Below are positions 8,285 through 16,127 of a DNA stretch of 64,000 bases, in pieces. A program made the translations under genes and the position numbers. A model generated the notes under the pieces. That model worked only from the letters and a program-made list of their open reading frames with translations, was not told where the DNA came from and did not search any database. This DNA is from CAZODA01 sp964578485. Its GTDB lineage: Bacteria; Bacteroidota; Bacteroidia; Bacteroidales; Marinilabiliaceae. Numbering within the stretch: the first letter of the stretch is position 1; every line of letters starts with the position of its first letter. The DNA lies in NCBI GenBank assembly GCA_964578485.1, contig CAZODA010000008.1, positions 1 to 64,000 of the forward strand. Reading direction: 5' to 3'.

Positions 8285-9064
8285 ATGGAAAAGTTAGGTG
8301 ACATAGAATTTAGAGTGATCGGAAAGTCTGGTAATCAGGAGTTAATGCCTGGCAACTATGATATTAAGCATATTGCATCACTTCTGCAAAATGTTGAAGA
8401 TTTACTCTTCCCAAACAACAAAAAAGGAAGACCTTTAATTACATATGATATTCAAGAGGGTTCTGTAAAACATGTGTTTAAGACAACAATACAAACAATT
8501 ATAAGTTTTAGTGCAATTTTAAATCAAGTCAATGAAAATCAATCGATAGATTTTTTGGATTTAAAAACTGCACGTGCTTTTGAAGATATTCAGAACTTAT
8601 CCATACAAAAAAACTATGAATTTCAAATTAAGACTTCATTAAAAGAAAGTTGTGAATTGCAAATTTCACCTAATACAAAATATTATAGAACAGAAAATAT
8701 TTGGGTTGATGCTGAGTTTTATTTTTATGGAGTGTTAAAAGATGCCGGTGGAAAAAACAAAGCCAATATCCACTTGGATACAGAAGATTATGGCTATCTC
8801 ACAATTGATACTAGTGAAGATTTCTTAAAAGAGCATGAAGAAAATTTACTATATAAGAATTTTGGTGTAAGAGCAAAGGGAAAACAAAATATAGAGACAG
8901 GTGAACTTGACACTAAAACTTTAAAATTACTTGAATTAATAAATTATGACCCTAAGTTTGATGCTTCATATCTCAATAAATTAATTTCAAAAGCCAAAAA
9001 GAACTGGAAGGGTATCAATCCCGATGAATGGCTTAATAATATAAGAGGAACTTATGAAGCATAG
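8285..9064 (+). CDS. Unrecognised partner of a PIN-domain protein (possible antitoxin)
   Basis: The 259-residue protein has no motif I recognise. It starts with a beta-rich stretch (DIEFRVIGKSGNQEL). The middle region contains RPLITYDIQEGSVKHVF, and the C-terminal tail is rich in lysine and tryptophan (ISKAKKNWKGINPDEW). Its last 11 bases overlap the start of a PIN-domain gene, so the two are translationally coupled. In PIN toxin-antitoxin pairs the upstream gene encodes the antitoxin, but those are normally under 100 residues, so this would be an unusually large one. Confidence 0.6.
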   Translation: MEKLGDIEFRVIGKSGNQELMPGNYDIKHIASLLQNVEDLLFPNNKKGRPLITYDIQEGSVKHVFKTTIQTIISFSAILNQVNENQSIDFLDLKTARAFEDIQNLSIQKNYEFQIKTSLKESCELQISPNTKYYRTENIWVDAEFYFYGVLKDAGGKNKANIHLDTEDYGYLTIDTSEDFLKEHEENLLYKNFGVRAKGKQNIETGELDTKTLKLLELINYDPKFDASYLNKLISKAKKNWKGINPDEWLNNIRGTYEA

Positions 9065-9536
9065 TGTATTACTTGATACGAGTTTCTTAATCCGACTTTT
9101 AAATGATGATGATGGATTACATGGAAATGCACTTTTATATTACAAGTATTTTCTTGAAAATGAGATTGCTCTAAAAGTCTCAACTATTTCAATTGCTGAA
9201 TATTGTGTTATAGGAAAACTTGAAGATTTACCTCTAAAAGACATTCAGATTGTACCATTCAATATAAATCATGCTGAAAAAACAGGAGAGTTTGCTCAAA
9301 TAATTTTTGCTCATAATAGAACAGCGATTGAAAAGCTTCTTCCAAGAGCAATAATCTCTAATGATTCAAAACTATTTTCACAAGCTGATCTTGATAAAAG
9401 CATCACCCATTTTGTAACATCTGATGAAAGGTCGTTGAAAACTTTTAATGCTTTAAAAACTGGAATTAGCCCAAAATTTGAGATAATAAACATTAGAATT
9501 CCTTATAATCAAGTTTTCGGGAAATTAGATCTCTAA
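9054..9536 (+). CDS. PIN-domain protein (VapC-like ribonuclease)
   Basis: The 160-residue protein opens with the PIN signature VLLDTSFLIRLL. The expected acidic residues are all present: Asp8, Glu49 in SIAEY, Asp104 in ISNDSKLFSQA and Asp124 in VTSDER. These residues bind the metal ion for RNA cleavage in VapC-type toxins. It overlaps the upstream 259-residue gene by 11 bases, which suggests a two-gene toxin-antitoxin-like operon. The tail after residue 130 is slightly longer than in minimal VapC proteins. Confidence 0.78.
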   Translation: MKHSVLLDTSFLIRLLNDDDGLHGNALLYYKYFLENEIALKVSTISIAEYCVIGKLEDLPLKDIQIVPFNINHAEKTGEFAQIIFAHNRTAIEKLLPRAIISNDSKLFSQADLDKSITHFVTSDERSLKTFNALKTGISPKFEIINIRIPYNQVFGKLDL

Positions 9537-9927
9537 ATTAAATGTCTTGCACAACAAAAAGGTTGAGATTTGGAAACACAACTTACAACAAGCGACTCAT
9601 TTTCAGGTTAGTTCTATTGTTTTTTGATTAAAACGCTTAACTTTGGATGTAGCTTTTATCATATTTCGGTTTTAAAGATCTGATACAGCGAGCTTCATTT
9701 TTTGCAATGAACAATATTGAATAAGACTTTGAACGCAGGAGCAATGAAAAATTCAAACAATTTCTAAACATAGACAAAGCTTCTTATGTCGAAGTTCTCT
9801 CTAAGCTCATTGTTGCTCTCGAACTTAAAAAGATTAACACCTCTGATAAGAAATTTTTATTCTCTTTTTCTTTAAATATATCAAGAATGTAATTTGGTTT
9901 AATCAACGAACTCTAAAACAAAAGAAA
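9537..9927. other. Gene-free stretch with a decayed coding remnant
   Basis: No intact gene is visible in these 391 bases. On the plus strand a frame from an ATG at 9707 is broken by TAA at 9722-9724. It then stays open for 55 codons to 9892 and reads like protein (FERRSNEKFKQFL, VEVLSKLIVALELKK). It is probably the tail of a lost gene. The 35 bases before 9928 presumably carry the leader of the next gene. Confidence 0.35.
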
Positions 9928-11100
9928 ATGAAAGCAAAGTCTTTTAAATCAATTTTGGTACTTGCAGCTTTCGCCTTGTACCTTTTTCCTGCTTTTGCTC
10001 AATCACCCGAGGAAATGAGCTATCAGGCAGTAATTCGCAACAGTAGTGATGTATTGGTAATCAACACTCAAATTGGAATGGAAATAAATATCCGTCAAGG
10101 CTCTGTTTCGGGGGCGGTAGTATATACCGAAACTCAAAATCCAATTACTAATGCCAATGGCTTAGTGAATATTGAAATAGGCGGCGGTGAAGGTTTCGAT
10201 GCTATTGACTGGTTGGCAGGTCCCTACTTTATTGAAACAAATACCGACCCGACAGGAGGCACAGACTACACTATTTCAGGCACAAGTCAGTTATTGAGTG
10301 TACCCTATGCTTTTCATGCTAAAGTTGCTGAAAGTATAGTTGGCAGCATTAGCGAGAGTCAAATCAGCGATTTGCAGAATTACGCTACAAAAGATTATGT
10401 AGATATTCTAATTGAGCGTATTGAAATATTGGAAACTGGGTTGCAAGGCACAAAAGGTTTGGTTCTATGGAATAAAATGGGATCTATAGAAGAAGTGGAA
10501 AATAGTGAAGTCGGACCAAATGGTACTATTGTTGGTGATGTTAATTTTAATAATACTGTGAAGTTTGGTCAAGGGCTAACACCTAATAGTGGTTATGCGG
10601 ATAGTGGAGTTGACTTTCCAACAACAGTAGTTAACCCTGAAAAAGGTTGTGTAGAGATGTGGGTAATATTTTATTATAAGCCTATACCATTTTCTTATGG
10701 TGCATATGGCTTTATAAATGTTAATTTTTGGTCACATAATGTGATGTCATTCGCATGGCATAATGATGAGAGTATGTTTAATTTTTCTTTAGTTTTTAAT
10801 GGAAATGGCAGAGATGCTAATTTAAAAGGGTTTGACCCTCCTTTAAATATACCCATACATATTGCATGCGTTTGGGATAGAACCGGTATTGATGGAACTT
10901 CTGAATACATGAGAACTTATGTAAATGGGGTTAAAATGGCTGTAAATAATACAAACAATGATTGGGGTACAGATAACACTTCAGGTAATTTCAGAGTAGC
11001 GACTCCTTGGGATGGCGAGTTTGAAACAGACAGATATTCTGTAAGTAACTTAAAAATATGGGATTATGCAAAGACTTTTTTTGATTTGAGCAAAGAATAA
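9928..11100 (+). CDS. Secreted surface protein with LamG/concanavalin-like domain
   Basis: Residues 1-25 are a signal peptide ending PAFAQ. Residues 26-135 match a module often found at the start of Bacteroidota surface proteins, with MSYQAVIRNSSD, ITNANGLVNIEIGGG, GPYFIETNTDPTGG and SQLLSVPYAFHAKVAES. A short coiled-coil-like linker follows (YVDILIERIEILETG, about 150-168). The rest, from LVLWNK, is a beta-sandwich with FGQGL, VEMWVIFYY and VNGVKMAVNN, resembling LamG/pentraxin lectin folds. I see no type IX C-terminal sorting domain. It is probably an exported, surface-exposed binding protein. Confidence 0.72.
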   Translation: MKAKSFKSILVLAAFALYLFPAFAQSPEEMSYQAVIRNSSDVLVINTQIGMEINIRQGSVSGAVVYTETQNPITNANGLVNIEIGGGEGFDAIDWLAGPYFIETNTDPTGGTDYTISGTSQLLSVPYAFHAKVAESIVGSISESQISDLQNYATKDYVDILIERIEILETGLQGTKGLVLWNKMGSIEEVENSEVGPNGTIVGDVNFNNTVKFGQGLTPNSGYADSGVDFPTTVVNPEKGCVEMWVIFYYKPIPFSYGAYGFINVNFWSHNVMSFAWHNDESMFNFSLVFNGNGRDANLKGFDPPLNIPIHIACVWDRTGIDGTSEYMRTYVNGVKMAVNNTNNDWGTDNTSGNFRVATPWDGEFETDRYSVSNLKIWDYAKTFFDLSKE

Positions 11101-11267
11101 ACCCAAGGAAAATCATTTTGAGAAATGCCAAAAGAGCATTTAATTATTTGAAAATGTCTCTTCTACCGGGTAATTCGGGATAATATAAATGTTGTTGAAT
11201 CAGGGATAAAGAGTCGTATTTTTTTCTTAATTTTACAGTAAATTTTTTAGCTTTAAATTAGACTATT

Positions 11268-12374
11268 ATGGCATATTATCCTCAATTAATAATTGATGCA
11301 TTGCGTCACGTTGTACATCCCGGAAAAGGCAAAGATATTGTTTCGTTGGAGATGGTAGAAGATGATATTAGTATTGATGGAAAACGTATTAGTTTTTCTT
11401 TGTTGTTTGATCGTGCCAATGATCCAATGATTGGAGCTTTGAAAAAAGCATGTGTTCAGGCTATCAAAACATATGTTGGAGAGGATGCTGAGATAGAAGG
11501 GAATATTTATGTAAAAGTGAAACCCAGGGTTGTACAAGAGCCTGCACCTGTATTGCCCGGAGTTAAAAATATTGTTGCTGTAGCATCAGGAAAAGGGGGA
11601 GTTGGTAAATCAACAGTAACAAGTAACTTGGCTGTTACTTTGGCACGACAAGGATATAGTGTTGGTTTGTTGGATGCTGATATTTTTGGACCTTCAATAC
11701 CAAAAATGTTTAATACCGAAGAATCAAGGCCGATATTAAAGAAAATTGATGGAAAAGATTGGATAGTTCCGGTTGAAAAATATAAGGTTAAGCTTTTAAG
11801 TATAGGATATTTTGTTGATCCCGATGATGCCCTTGTATGGCGTGGGGCAATGGCAACCAATGCATTAAGACAATTGATTAATGATGGATTATGGGGTGAT
11901 CTTGATTATCTGTTGGTTGATCTTCCACCGGGAACCAGTGATATCCATCTTACATTGGTACAGACAGTTCCATTAACCGGAGCTATTGTGGTTAGTACAC
12001 CTCAAGAGATTGCTTTGGCTGATGCAAGAAAAGGAATAAGTATGTTTGAAGGACAGAAAATAAATGTACCTGTATTGGGTTTGGTTGAAAATATGGCTTG
12101 GTTTACGCCTGCAGAACTGCCGGAGCATAAATATTATATTTTTGGCAGGGATGGTTGTAAGCAATTAGCCGAAAGACTTAATATACCCTTGTTAGGGCAA
12201 ATCCCTATTGTGCAAGGTATTTGTGAAGGAGGAGATCAGGGACGCCCCACTTCATTAAATGAGGAGAGTATTACAGGTCGCGCTTTTGCTGATCTTGCAA
12301 AGGCTGTAACTGATGCTATTGACAAGCGTAATAAAGATTTACCACCTACCAGAATAGTGGAAGTAACACGATGA
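11268..12374 (+). CDS. mrp: Mrp/ApbC-type Fe-S cluster carrier ATPase
   Basis: The 368-residue protein has an N-terminal DUF59/MIP18-like domain (residues 1-85). A deviant P-loop ATPase follows with VASGKGGVGKST at about 105-116, LLDADIFGPSIP near 138 and LLVDLPPGTSD near 218. It delivers Fe-S clusters to apoproteins in the cytoplasm. The CPxC cluster-binding motif usually found after NM in this family is replaced here by FTPAELPEHKYYIFG. As far as I recall that is typical for Bacteroidota Mrp. It is followed 58 bases later by an NfuA-like carrier gene, which supports a Fe-S role. Confidence 0.9.
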   Translation: MAYYPQLIIDALRHVVHPGKGKDIVSLEMVEDDISIDGKRISFSLLFDRANDPMIGALKKACVQAIKTYVGEDAEIEGNIYVKVKPRVVQEPAPVLPGVKNIVAVASGKGGVGKSTVTSNLAVTLARQGYSVGLLDADIFGPSIPKMFNTEESRPILKKIDGKDWIVPVEKYKVKLLSIGYFVDPDDALVWRGAMATNALRQLINDGLWGDLDYLLVDLPPGTSDIHLTLVQTVPLTGAIVVSTPQEIALADARKGISMFEGQKINVPVLGLVENMAWFTPAELPEHKYYIFGRDGCKQLAERLNIPLLGQIPIVQGICEGGDQGRPTSLNEESITGRAFADLAKAVTDAIDKRNKDLPPTRIVEVTR

Positions 12375-12432
12375 TAATTTTATAAGTATATAAAATTTAA
12401 AAATTAACCTAAGTTTATTAATATAATTTGAA

Positions 12433-12669
12433 ATGGAGAAAAAAAGTGTAATGACCAGGGTGCAAGAAGCTTTGGAAGGAATAAGGCCTTATCTTCAGGC
12501 TGATGGTGGAGATATTGCCATTGTAGAGTTAACTGATGATATGATAGTTAAAGTTCAGCTTCAAGGCGCATGTGAAGGATGTCCTATGAGTGAACAGACA
12601 TTGAGAAATGGTGTGGAATCGGTAATTAAAAGTATAGTACCTGAAATTAAAGGGGTGGAAGCTGTATAA
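12433..12669 (+). CDS. NifU C-terminal domain (Nfu-type) Fe-S scaffold protein
   Basis: The 78-residue protein is a stand-alone NifU-like C-terminal domain. It has LQADGGDIAIVEL and the cluster-ligand motif CEGCPM at about residues 43-48. Two such monomers share a [4Fe-4S] cluster and pass it on. It lies directly after mrp in the same direction, so the pair probably forms an Fe-S delivery operon, with the suf genes 24-30 kb away. Its end is one base from the convergent alanine dehydrogenase gene. Confidence 0.9.
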   Translation: MEKKSVMTRVQEALEGIRPYLQADGGDIAIVELTDDMIVKVQLQGACEGCPMSEQTLRNGVESVIKSIVPEIKGVEAV

Positions 12670-12670
12670 T

Positions 12671-13894
12671 TTAAAATGCTGCCAATAACAAACCTATATC
12701 TTTATATGGAATATCAAGTTGCCTGCCAAGGTGGCTATTGGTAAGAATACCTTTAAAGATGTAAGTTCCATTGCTTATTCCTGTATTAGATTTTATTAAT
12801 TGTTGTACACCTCCGGCTTCTGCGAGACGCATTAAAACAGGCACAAAAATATTGCTTAAAGCAATGGATGCTGTGCGTGCAACTCTCGAAGCAATATTAG
12901 GAACTGAATAATAAATAATTCCTTTTTCATTTATAAAGGGATGCATATCAGATCCGGAACTATAGGTTTCAAAACAACCACCATTTCCTATGCTTAGATC
13001 AACAATCACTGAGCCGGGTTTCATTTGATTTACCTGATCGTTTGTAATATAAAAACCATGGTTAACATCATAGCATCTTAAACTTGCAACAACAGCATCA
13101 GCAGATTTAAGAGCTTTGGACAATACTTTGGGATGTAATATTGAAGTGAAAAGTCTTTGTCCTACGTTTCTTTCCAATTCTCTGAGGTTTTGGTGGGAAT
13201 TATCAAATACCTTTACTTGGCAGCCTAAGCCAAGTGCTGCTTTTGTAGCAAATTCACCGGCTGTTCCTGCTCCTATAACCACTACTTCAGCTGGTGAAAT
13301 TCCGGTAATTCCACCTAATAATACTCCTTTACCCCCATGGGCTTTACTTAAATATTCAGAAGCTGTTGTGATAGCAGCATATCCTTCAATTTCACTCATA
13401 CTTTGGATAACAGGATAACAACCACTTTCGTCCTTTAAAAACTCATAAGCTATTGCATTAATCCTTTTGTTTATAAGATCATGAATTGACTCTTTTGTTT
13501 GTTGTGTGGCATAAAGAAAGGACAGCAATAACTGTGCGGGTTTCATAAGGGCTGCTTCCTTACGGGTAGGAGGGGATATTTTTAGGATAACATCACTTTT
13601 ATATACTTCCTCTTTCGATTTTGCAATTATTGCACCTGCTTCTGAAAAATCTTTGTCAAAGTAATTAGCATTAGTGCCTGCACCACTTTCAATAATTACC
13701 TTGTGCCCGTTTTCTGTTAGCAATTCAACCCCTTGCGGTGTTAATGCAATGCGATTTTCAGATTTGTTGAGCTCCAAAGGAAGACCAATAGTAACAGAAC
13801 ACCTGTGCCTTTTTGTTTCCAGCATTTCTTCACGCGGGATAATTTGTGTTTGTCTTATTGCAAAATATGATGTATGTCTTTCTATTCCGGACAT
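12671..13894 (-). CDS. ald: Alanine dehydrogenase (AlaDH/PNT family)
   Basis: The 407-residue protein contains the AlaDH/PNT N-terminal domain with GLPLELNKSENRIALTPQG near residues 38-54. The Rossmann motif VVIGAGTAGEFATKAA is at about 215, then VIVDLSIGNGGCFE near 308 and PNIASRVARTASIALSN near 342. The family oxidatively deaminates alanine to pyruvate with NAD or runs in reverse. The first 35 residues extend beyond classical Ald, a common feature of the Bacteroidota form. The start ATG at 13894 gives that form. Transhydrogenase alpha subunits share the fold, but no beta-subunit gene is nearby. Confidence 0.85.
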   Translation of the reverse strand: MSGIERHTSYFAIRQTQIIPREEMLETKRHRCSVTIGLPLELNKSENRIALTPQGVELLTENGHKVIIESGAGTNANYFDKDFSEAGAIIAKSKEEVYKSDVILKISPPTRKEAALMKPAQLLLSFLYATQQTKESIHDLINKRINAIAYEFLKDESGCYPVIQSMSEIEGYAAITTASEYLSKAHGGKGVLLGGITGISPAEVVVIGAGTAGEFATKAALGLGCQVKVFDNSHQNLRELERNVGQRLFTSILHPKVLSKALKSADAVVASLRCYDVNHGFYITNDQVNQMKPGSVIVDLSIGNGGCFETYSSGSDMHPFINEKGIIYYSVPNIASRVARTASIALSNIFVPVLMRLAEAGGVQQLIKSNTGISNGTYIFKGILTNSHLGRQLDIPYKDIGLLLAAF

Positions 13895-13952
13895 GCTTGT
13901 TTTTTACAGTTTGTTAAAACTCTAATATAAAGGTTATGAAATTAATAAAATA

Positions 13953-14387
13953 TTAAGAATTAGTAAAGGATTTATTGATAGTAATATCACGTGTGCCATC
14001 GGGAAGTTCTTTTATTATAATATTAATATGCTTTTCGGGCAACAATTCTGCAGCATTTTCAGGCCATTCAATAAAGCAAGTATTGCCACTATAAAAGTAA
14101 TCTTCTCCTCCAAGCTCAGTTAATTCCTTTTCATTTTGTAAACGATACAGATCAAAATGGTAAATGATATTATTATTTCCGTCGAGATATTCATTTATAA
14201 TGTTAAAACTTGGACTGTTAACCATGTCATTGACATTTAAAGCTATGCATATTTTTTTTATCAGAGTGGTTTTACCAACTCCCATAGGGCCATAAATTGC
14301 AACAACTGGTGAGTGCTCAAGAAGTGGTAATATATTTTCAACTACTTGCTCTAATTCTTCAAGGTTTTTAGCAAATAAGCGGATCAT
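13953..14387 (-). CDS. tsaE: tRNA threonylcarbamoyladenosine biosynthesis ATPase TsaE
   Basis: The 144-residue protein has the Walker A motif GPMGVGKTTL at about residues 34-43. It also has the family motif SPSFNIINEY near 58 and the FDLYRL motif near 79. TsaE works with TsaB and TsaD to make the t6A base at position 37 of ANN-decoding tRNAs. Its ATG overlaps the stop of the porX gene by four bases, so it is translationally coupled to it. Confidence 0.92.
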   Translation of the reverse strand: MIRLFAKNLEELEQVVENILPLLEHSPVVAIYGPMGVGKTTLIKKICIALNVNDMVNSPSFNIINEYLDGNNNIIYHFDLYRLQNEKELTELGGEDYFYSGNTCFIEWPENAAELLPEKHINIIIKELPDGTRDITINKSFTNS

Positions 14388-15943
14388 CTGTTGGGATTTA
14401 ATACGATAAAAGGGACCATAATTTCTTCCATAGAAATGCCACCGTGTTGGAAAGAATCTTTATAATAACTTACATAATAATTGTAATTGTTAGGATAGGC
14501 AAAAAAATCATCACAGCTCGCAAAAATATAAGTTGTAGAAATATTTGGTCGTGGCAGAAAAGCTTGTTCAGGTTTTTTGATTTCAAAAACAGCACGTTCG
14601 TCATAGGCAAGATTTTTTCCTTGTTTATAACGTAAGTTTGTGTTGACACTGCGGTCGCCAACTACTTTTATTGGATTTTGAACTCTAATAGTTCCGTGGT
14701 CGGTAGTAATAACAAGGGTGAAATCTTCGGATGACAGTTTTTTTAATAATTCAAATAAAGGGGAATGGTTAAACCATGATCTTGTTAGTGAGCGGTAAGC
14801 AGCTTCATCAGCAATTAGTTCTTTTATCATTTTCATTTCTGTACGGGAGTGAGAAAGCATGTCAACGAAATTTATTACTATCGCAGATAAATCATAATTT
14901 AATAAACGTTGGTAATTTTCAAGAAGTTTTTTGCCCGATTCTACGTCACTAACTTTCTGATAAAAAGTTTTTACGTTTTCCCTTATTCGTACAAAATAAT
15001 CTTTAAGCAATTCTTCTTCGTGTTGATTTTTACTGCCTTCTTCTCCGTCTTCTACCCAGAGATCCGGTCGCACTTTTGCAATGTTGGATGGTAAAAGACC
15101 CGAAAATATTGAGTTACGCGAGTATTGTGTAGCTGTTGGAAGTATGCTGAAATAAAGCTCATCACTTTTAATATTATAAAATGGAGCTATTTCTCTGTGA
15201 ATAGTTTCCCATTGATCATAGCGAAAATTATCTATGATTATCATAATAACCGGCTTGTCTGATTTTATCAAAGGCACAATTTTTTTCTTCATAAGCATGT
15301 GCGACATTAAAGGTGACTCTTCTTCATTATTAAGCCAGTTGAGATAATTCTCTCTTACAAATCGAGTAAATTGTTTATTAGCTTCATTTTTTTGCATTAA
15401 TAGAACTTCATTCATAGAGCTGTCAGCATCTTGAAGTTCCAATTCCCAGAAAACTAATTGCTTATAAATCTCATACCAATCTTTATAATTTAAATGTTCA
15501 TTAAGGCGCATTCCAATTTTTGAGAATGCGGATTGATAGTCAGTTGTTGTTTTTTTTGAAATTAGGGTTTGACGCCCGAGTGTTCGCTTTATTGAGGATA
15601 AGATTTGGTTTGGATGTACCGGTTTAATAAGGTAATCAGTGATTTTACTTCCTATTGCCTGATCCATGATAGTTTCTTCTTCACTTTTTGTTACCATAAT
15701 AACAGGCAAGTTTGGTAGCAATTCTTTAATCTGTGTTAGTGTTTCAAGCCCGGTGAGACCGGGCATATTTTCATCTAAGAATACAAGACTGTATATATTG
15801 TCTGCCAACATATTTATAGCATCTGTCCCATTGGTTGCAGTTTCAACTTGAAAGCCTCTTTCTCTCAGGAAAAATATATGAGGTTTGAGGTGTTCAATTT
15901 CGTCATCGACCCATAACAATCTATATTTTGTAGTATTTTCCAT
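14384..15943 (-). CDS. porX: PorX-like response regulator with PglZ domain (type IX secretion)
   Basis: Residues 1-125 are a CheY-like receiver, with LLWVDDE at the acidic pocket, the phospho-acceptor in LVFLDENMPG and the switch lysine in YLIKPVHP. A helical linker leads to a PglZ domain of the alkaline-phosphatase superfamily from about residue 215. Its metal-binding motifs are IMIIIDNFRYDQW near 231 and LVITTDHGT near 415. PorX partners the kinase PorY, and with SigP it controls the type IX secretion system. Its C-terminal domain has phosphodiesterase activity in studied members. The porW/sprE-like gene lies upstream on the same strand. Confidence 0.9.
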   Translation of the reverse strand: MENTTKYRLLWVDDEIEHLKPHIFFLRERGFQVETATNGTDAINMLADNIYSLVFLDENMPGLTGLETLTQIKELLPNLPVIMVTKSEEETIMDQAIGSKITDYLIKPVHPNQILSSIKRTLGRQTLISKKTTTDYQSAFSKIGMRLNEHLNYKDWYEIYKQLVFWELELQDADSSMNEVLLMQKNEANKQFTRFVRENYLNWLNNEEESPLMSHMLMKKKIVPLIKSDKPVIMIIIDNFRYDQWETIHREIAPFYNIKSDELYFSILPTATQYSRNSIFSGLLPSNIAKVRPDLWVEDGEEGSKNQHEEELLKDYFVRIRENVKTFYQKVSDVESGKKLLENYQRLLNYDLSAIVINFVDMLSHSRTEMKMIKELIADEAAYRSLTRSWFNHSPLFELLKKLSSEDFTLVITTDHGTIRVQNPIKVVGDRSVNTNLRYKQGKNLAYDERAVFEIKKPEQAFLPRPNISTTYIFASCDDFFAYPNNYNYYVSYYKDSFQHGGISMEEIMVPFIVLNPNR

Positions 15944-16127
15944 ATACTTAAAAAATTATTATTCATTATTGGTTTACAGAAGTCTGAAAAGATTATAGAG
16001 ATCACTATTAATATTTAGTTCTCAAATTTATTGGCATTTGTGTTCTGTAAATTATTTTTATGAATAAATATGAAATATCACTTGTAAATTAACAAAATTG
16101 AATCAATATCCGGATATTAATATTATC

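Noticed and set aside
261..9536. Interpretation of the whole left part as a classical integron
   Set aside because: There is no integrase gene in the window, one gene is on the opposite strand, and the candidate attC cores do not fit GTTRRRY. Kept only as a low-interest motif observation.
13674..13925. Plus-strand open frame opposite the alanine dehydrogenase gene
   Set aside because: It lies entirely over the N-terminal coding region of a clearly identified gene on the other strand.
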